From Rhodopirellula sp. (GTDB lineage: Bacteria; Planctomycetota; Planctomycetia; Pirellulales; Pirellulaceae): 5,946 nucleotides of DNA. The position numbers and the translations under genes are program-made. Location of the stretch: NCBI GenBank assembly GCA_002714565.1, contig PAXU01000092.1, positions 60,421-66,366 on the forward strand, written 5' to 3'. The first letter of the stretch is position 1. Each line of letters opens with the position of its first letter. Shown here one piece after another: positions 5,025 to 5,946 of this stretch. The notes beneath the pieces were generated by a model that was given only the letters and a program-made list of their open reading frames with translations, was not told the DNA's origin and made no database searches.

Positions 5025-5946
5025 GCCGATCCTTCGCAGCCCAAAGACCCAACGCTGGATTACTAATGAAGTAGAACTTCTCACCATCTTCACTTGTATT
5101 CCAACCATCCTGAAGTGTCTCAACTGGATACTTCTTTAACCCTTCATTGACGTCACCAAACTGATAACCAACAGATTCAATTTCTTCACGCGATAGCTTT
5201 CCAGGACAATAGGTAATTGAGAATCTATTTTCACTTGAGCCATGTATGAGATGCGCTGCGGCACTCAAATTCGCTTTAAGGTCTTCATTTGAGTCCATGA
5301 ATTCCATGATTTCCGGTGTCGTCCTGTAGCCGTACTTCCTGATCAACCGGTCGATTTCAGGGTCTTCACCGAATGTACCTACCTCCGGTCCAAGAACAAT
5401 GAGTTCACCTGCATCAGCAATTGCCATGCGTGTTCGGTAAATAGATTTATTTCCAAGCCAGGTGCTGTGGAATTCTTCCGGATCCAGATACACCACAACT
5501 TTGTCTAGTGGTTCGTCGAGTTGGGTAAAGTTCACCTCGACACTTAACGCTGCAGCACGTTCAAAACATTCATGGTCATCACCGATGAACAAGCCGCGTG
5601 TCACTAAATCACCACTGTCATTAGTTCCAATTACAGTCAGTACGTACAGAAGTGGTAGTTTCTGGCAGAATTCATCCTGAGCATAGTTCAGGATTTTCCG
5701 AAGTGGCGTATTAGCACGTCCCATCATACGTTCCATTCCGTAGGCCGCACCAATGAAATGGCTTTCGTTTATACCTTCGGAGCCACCAGTCCCAACAAAA
5801 ATATTCTTGTTGTAATTGGCCATGCCAATTACTTCATGAGGCACGACCTGCCCAATGGAAACGATCAAGTCGTGACCGCCTTCCCACACCAGCTTGTTTA
5901 GTTGTGCTGGCCATGGCCGATTCCAGATCTTGTCAGTTACCGCAGA
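5020..5946 (-). CDS. LarA-like nickel-pincer hydroxyacid racemase/epimerase (DUF2088), partial
   Basis: The frame is open from the right edge to the TAA at 5020-5022 (308 codons). The N-terminal 130 to 140 residues lie outside, so this is a window-truncated gene, not one starting at the GTG at 5887. LarA homologues invert the alpha carbon of 2-hydroxyacids with a nickel-pincer nucleotide (NPN) cofactor. Known members include racemases of lactate and malate and a gluconate 2-epimerase. Counting from the edge, the region from HDLIVSIG (25-32) shows VPHEVIG with His37, NKNIFVG with Lys47 and ESHFIG with His63. The gaps of 10 and 16 residues equal those of His174, Lys184 and His200 of Lactobacillus LarA: catalytic base, NPN-attached lysine and nickel ligand. 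LarB/C/E cofactor genes are not in the window. The DUF1080 gene follows 12 bases downstream. The substrate is unknown; a sugar acid is my inference from the neighbours. Confidence 0.88.
   Translation of the reverse strand, partial: SAVTDKIWNRPWPAQLNKLVWEGGHDLIVSIGQVVPHEVIGMANYNKNIFVGTGGSEGINESHFIGAAYGMERMMGRANTPLRKILNYAQDEFCQKLPLLYVLTVIGTNDSGDLVTRGLFIGDDHECFERAAALSVEVNFTQLDEPLDKVVVYLDPEEFHSTWLGNKSIYRTRMAIADAGELIVLGPEVGTFGEDPEIDRLIRKYGYRTTPEIMEFMDSNEDLKANLSAAAHLIHGSSENRFSITYCPGKLSREEIESVGYQFGDVNEGLKKYPVETLQDGWNTSEDGEKFYFISNPALGLWAAKDRL

Overview
The window looks like a chromosomal piece of a planctomycete, probably a marine Pirellulales-type organism, though this is an inference. The reasons are a secreted DUF1080 (3-keto-disaccharide hydrolase) protein, a LarA-like DUF2088 protein directly upstream of it, intermediate base composition, a tRNA with no encoded CCA tail, and short mixed-strand transcription units. 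No mobile element, CRISPR array, rRNA or phage gene was seen.

Left part (1-1021): the first 17 codons of an unidentified minus-strand gene leave the window at base 1. Next is a region with no credible gene, which holds tandem hairpins plus a T7 run reading leftward. That structure probably ends the transcript of a minus-strand tRNA-Leu(CAA) at 419-502, which has its own sigma-70-like promoter at 525-552. A 93-residue parvulin (ppiC) follows on the minus strand, divergent from metF.

Central part (1022-4260): metF (plus) and a PdxA-family dehydrogenase (minus) converge with stop codons that overlap by four bases. The pdxA gene is divergent from a DUF1537 four-carbon acid-sugar kinase across a 207-base region. 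That region contains a near-consensus promoter placing the pdxA transcript start at or next to its ATG (probably leaderless), a 13-base palindrome that could be an operator, and a perfect TATAAT facing the kinase. A PdxA homologue beside a DUF1537 kinase matches the known D-threonate/D-erythronate route: phosphorylation at O4, oxidation at C3, and decarboxylation to dihydroxyacetone phosphate. This PdxA may therefore be a catabolic PdxA2 rather than the vitamin B6 enzyme.

Right part (4261-5946): a minus-strand pair of a LarA-like nickel-pincer protein (5' end outside the window) followed by the secreted DUF1080 protein. The LarA homologue keeps the His, Lys and His positions of the nickel-pincer site with the exact spacing known from lactate racemase. 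D-erythronate and D-threonate differ only at C2, the carbon LarA enzymes invert. The most interesting hypothesis here is that the LarA homologue epimerises a sugar acid feeding the kinase/PdxA route. This is inference only. The three genes of this neighbourhood whose upstream regions are visible share a CTATMATTC -10 element.
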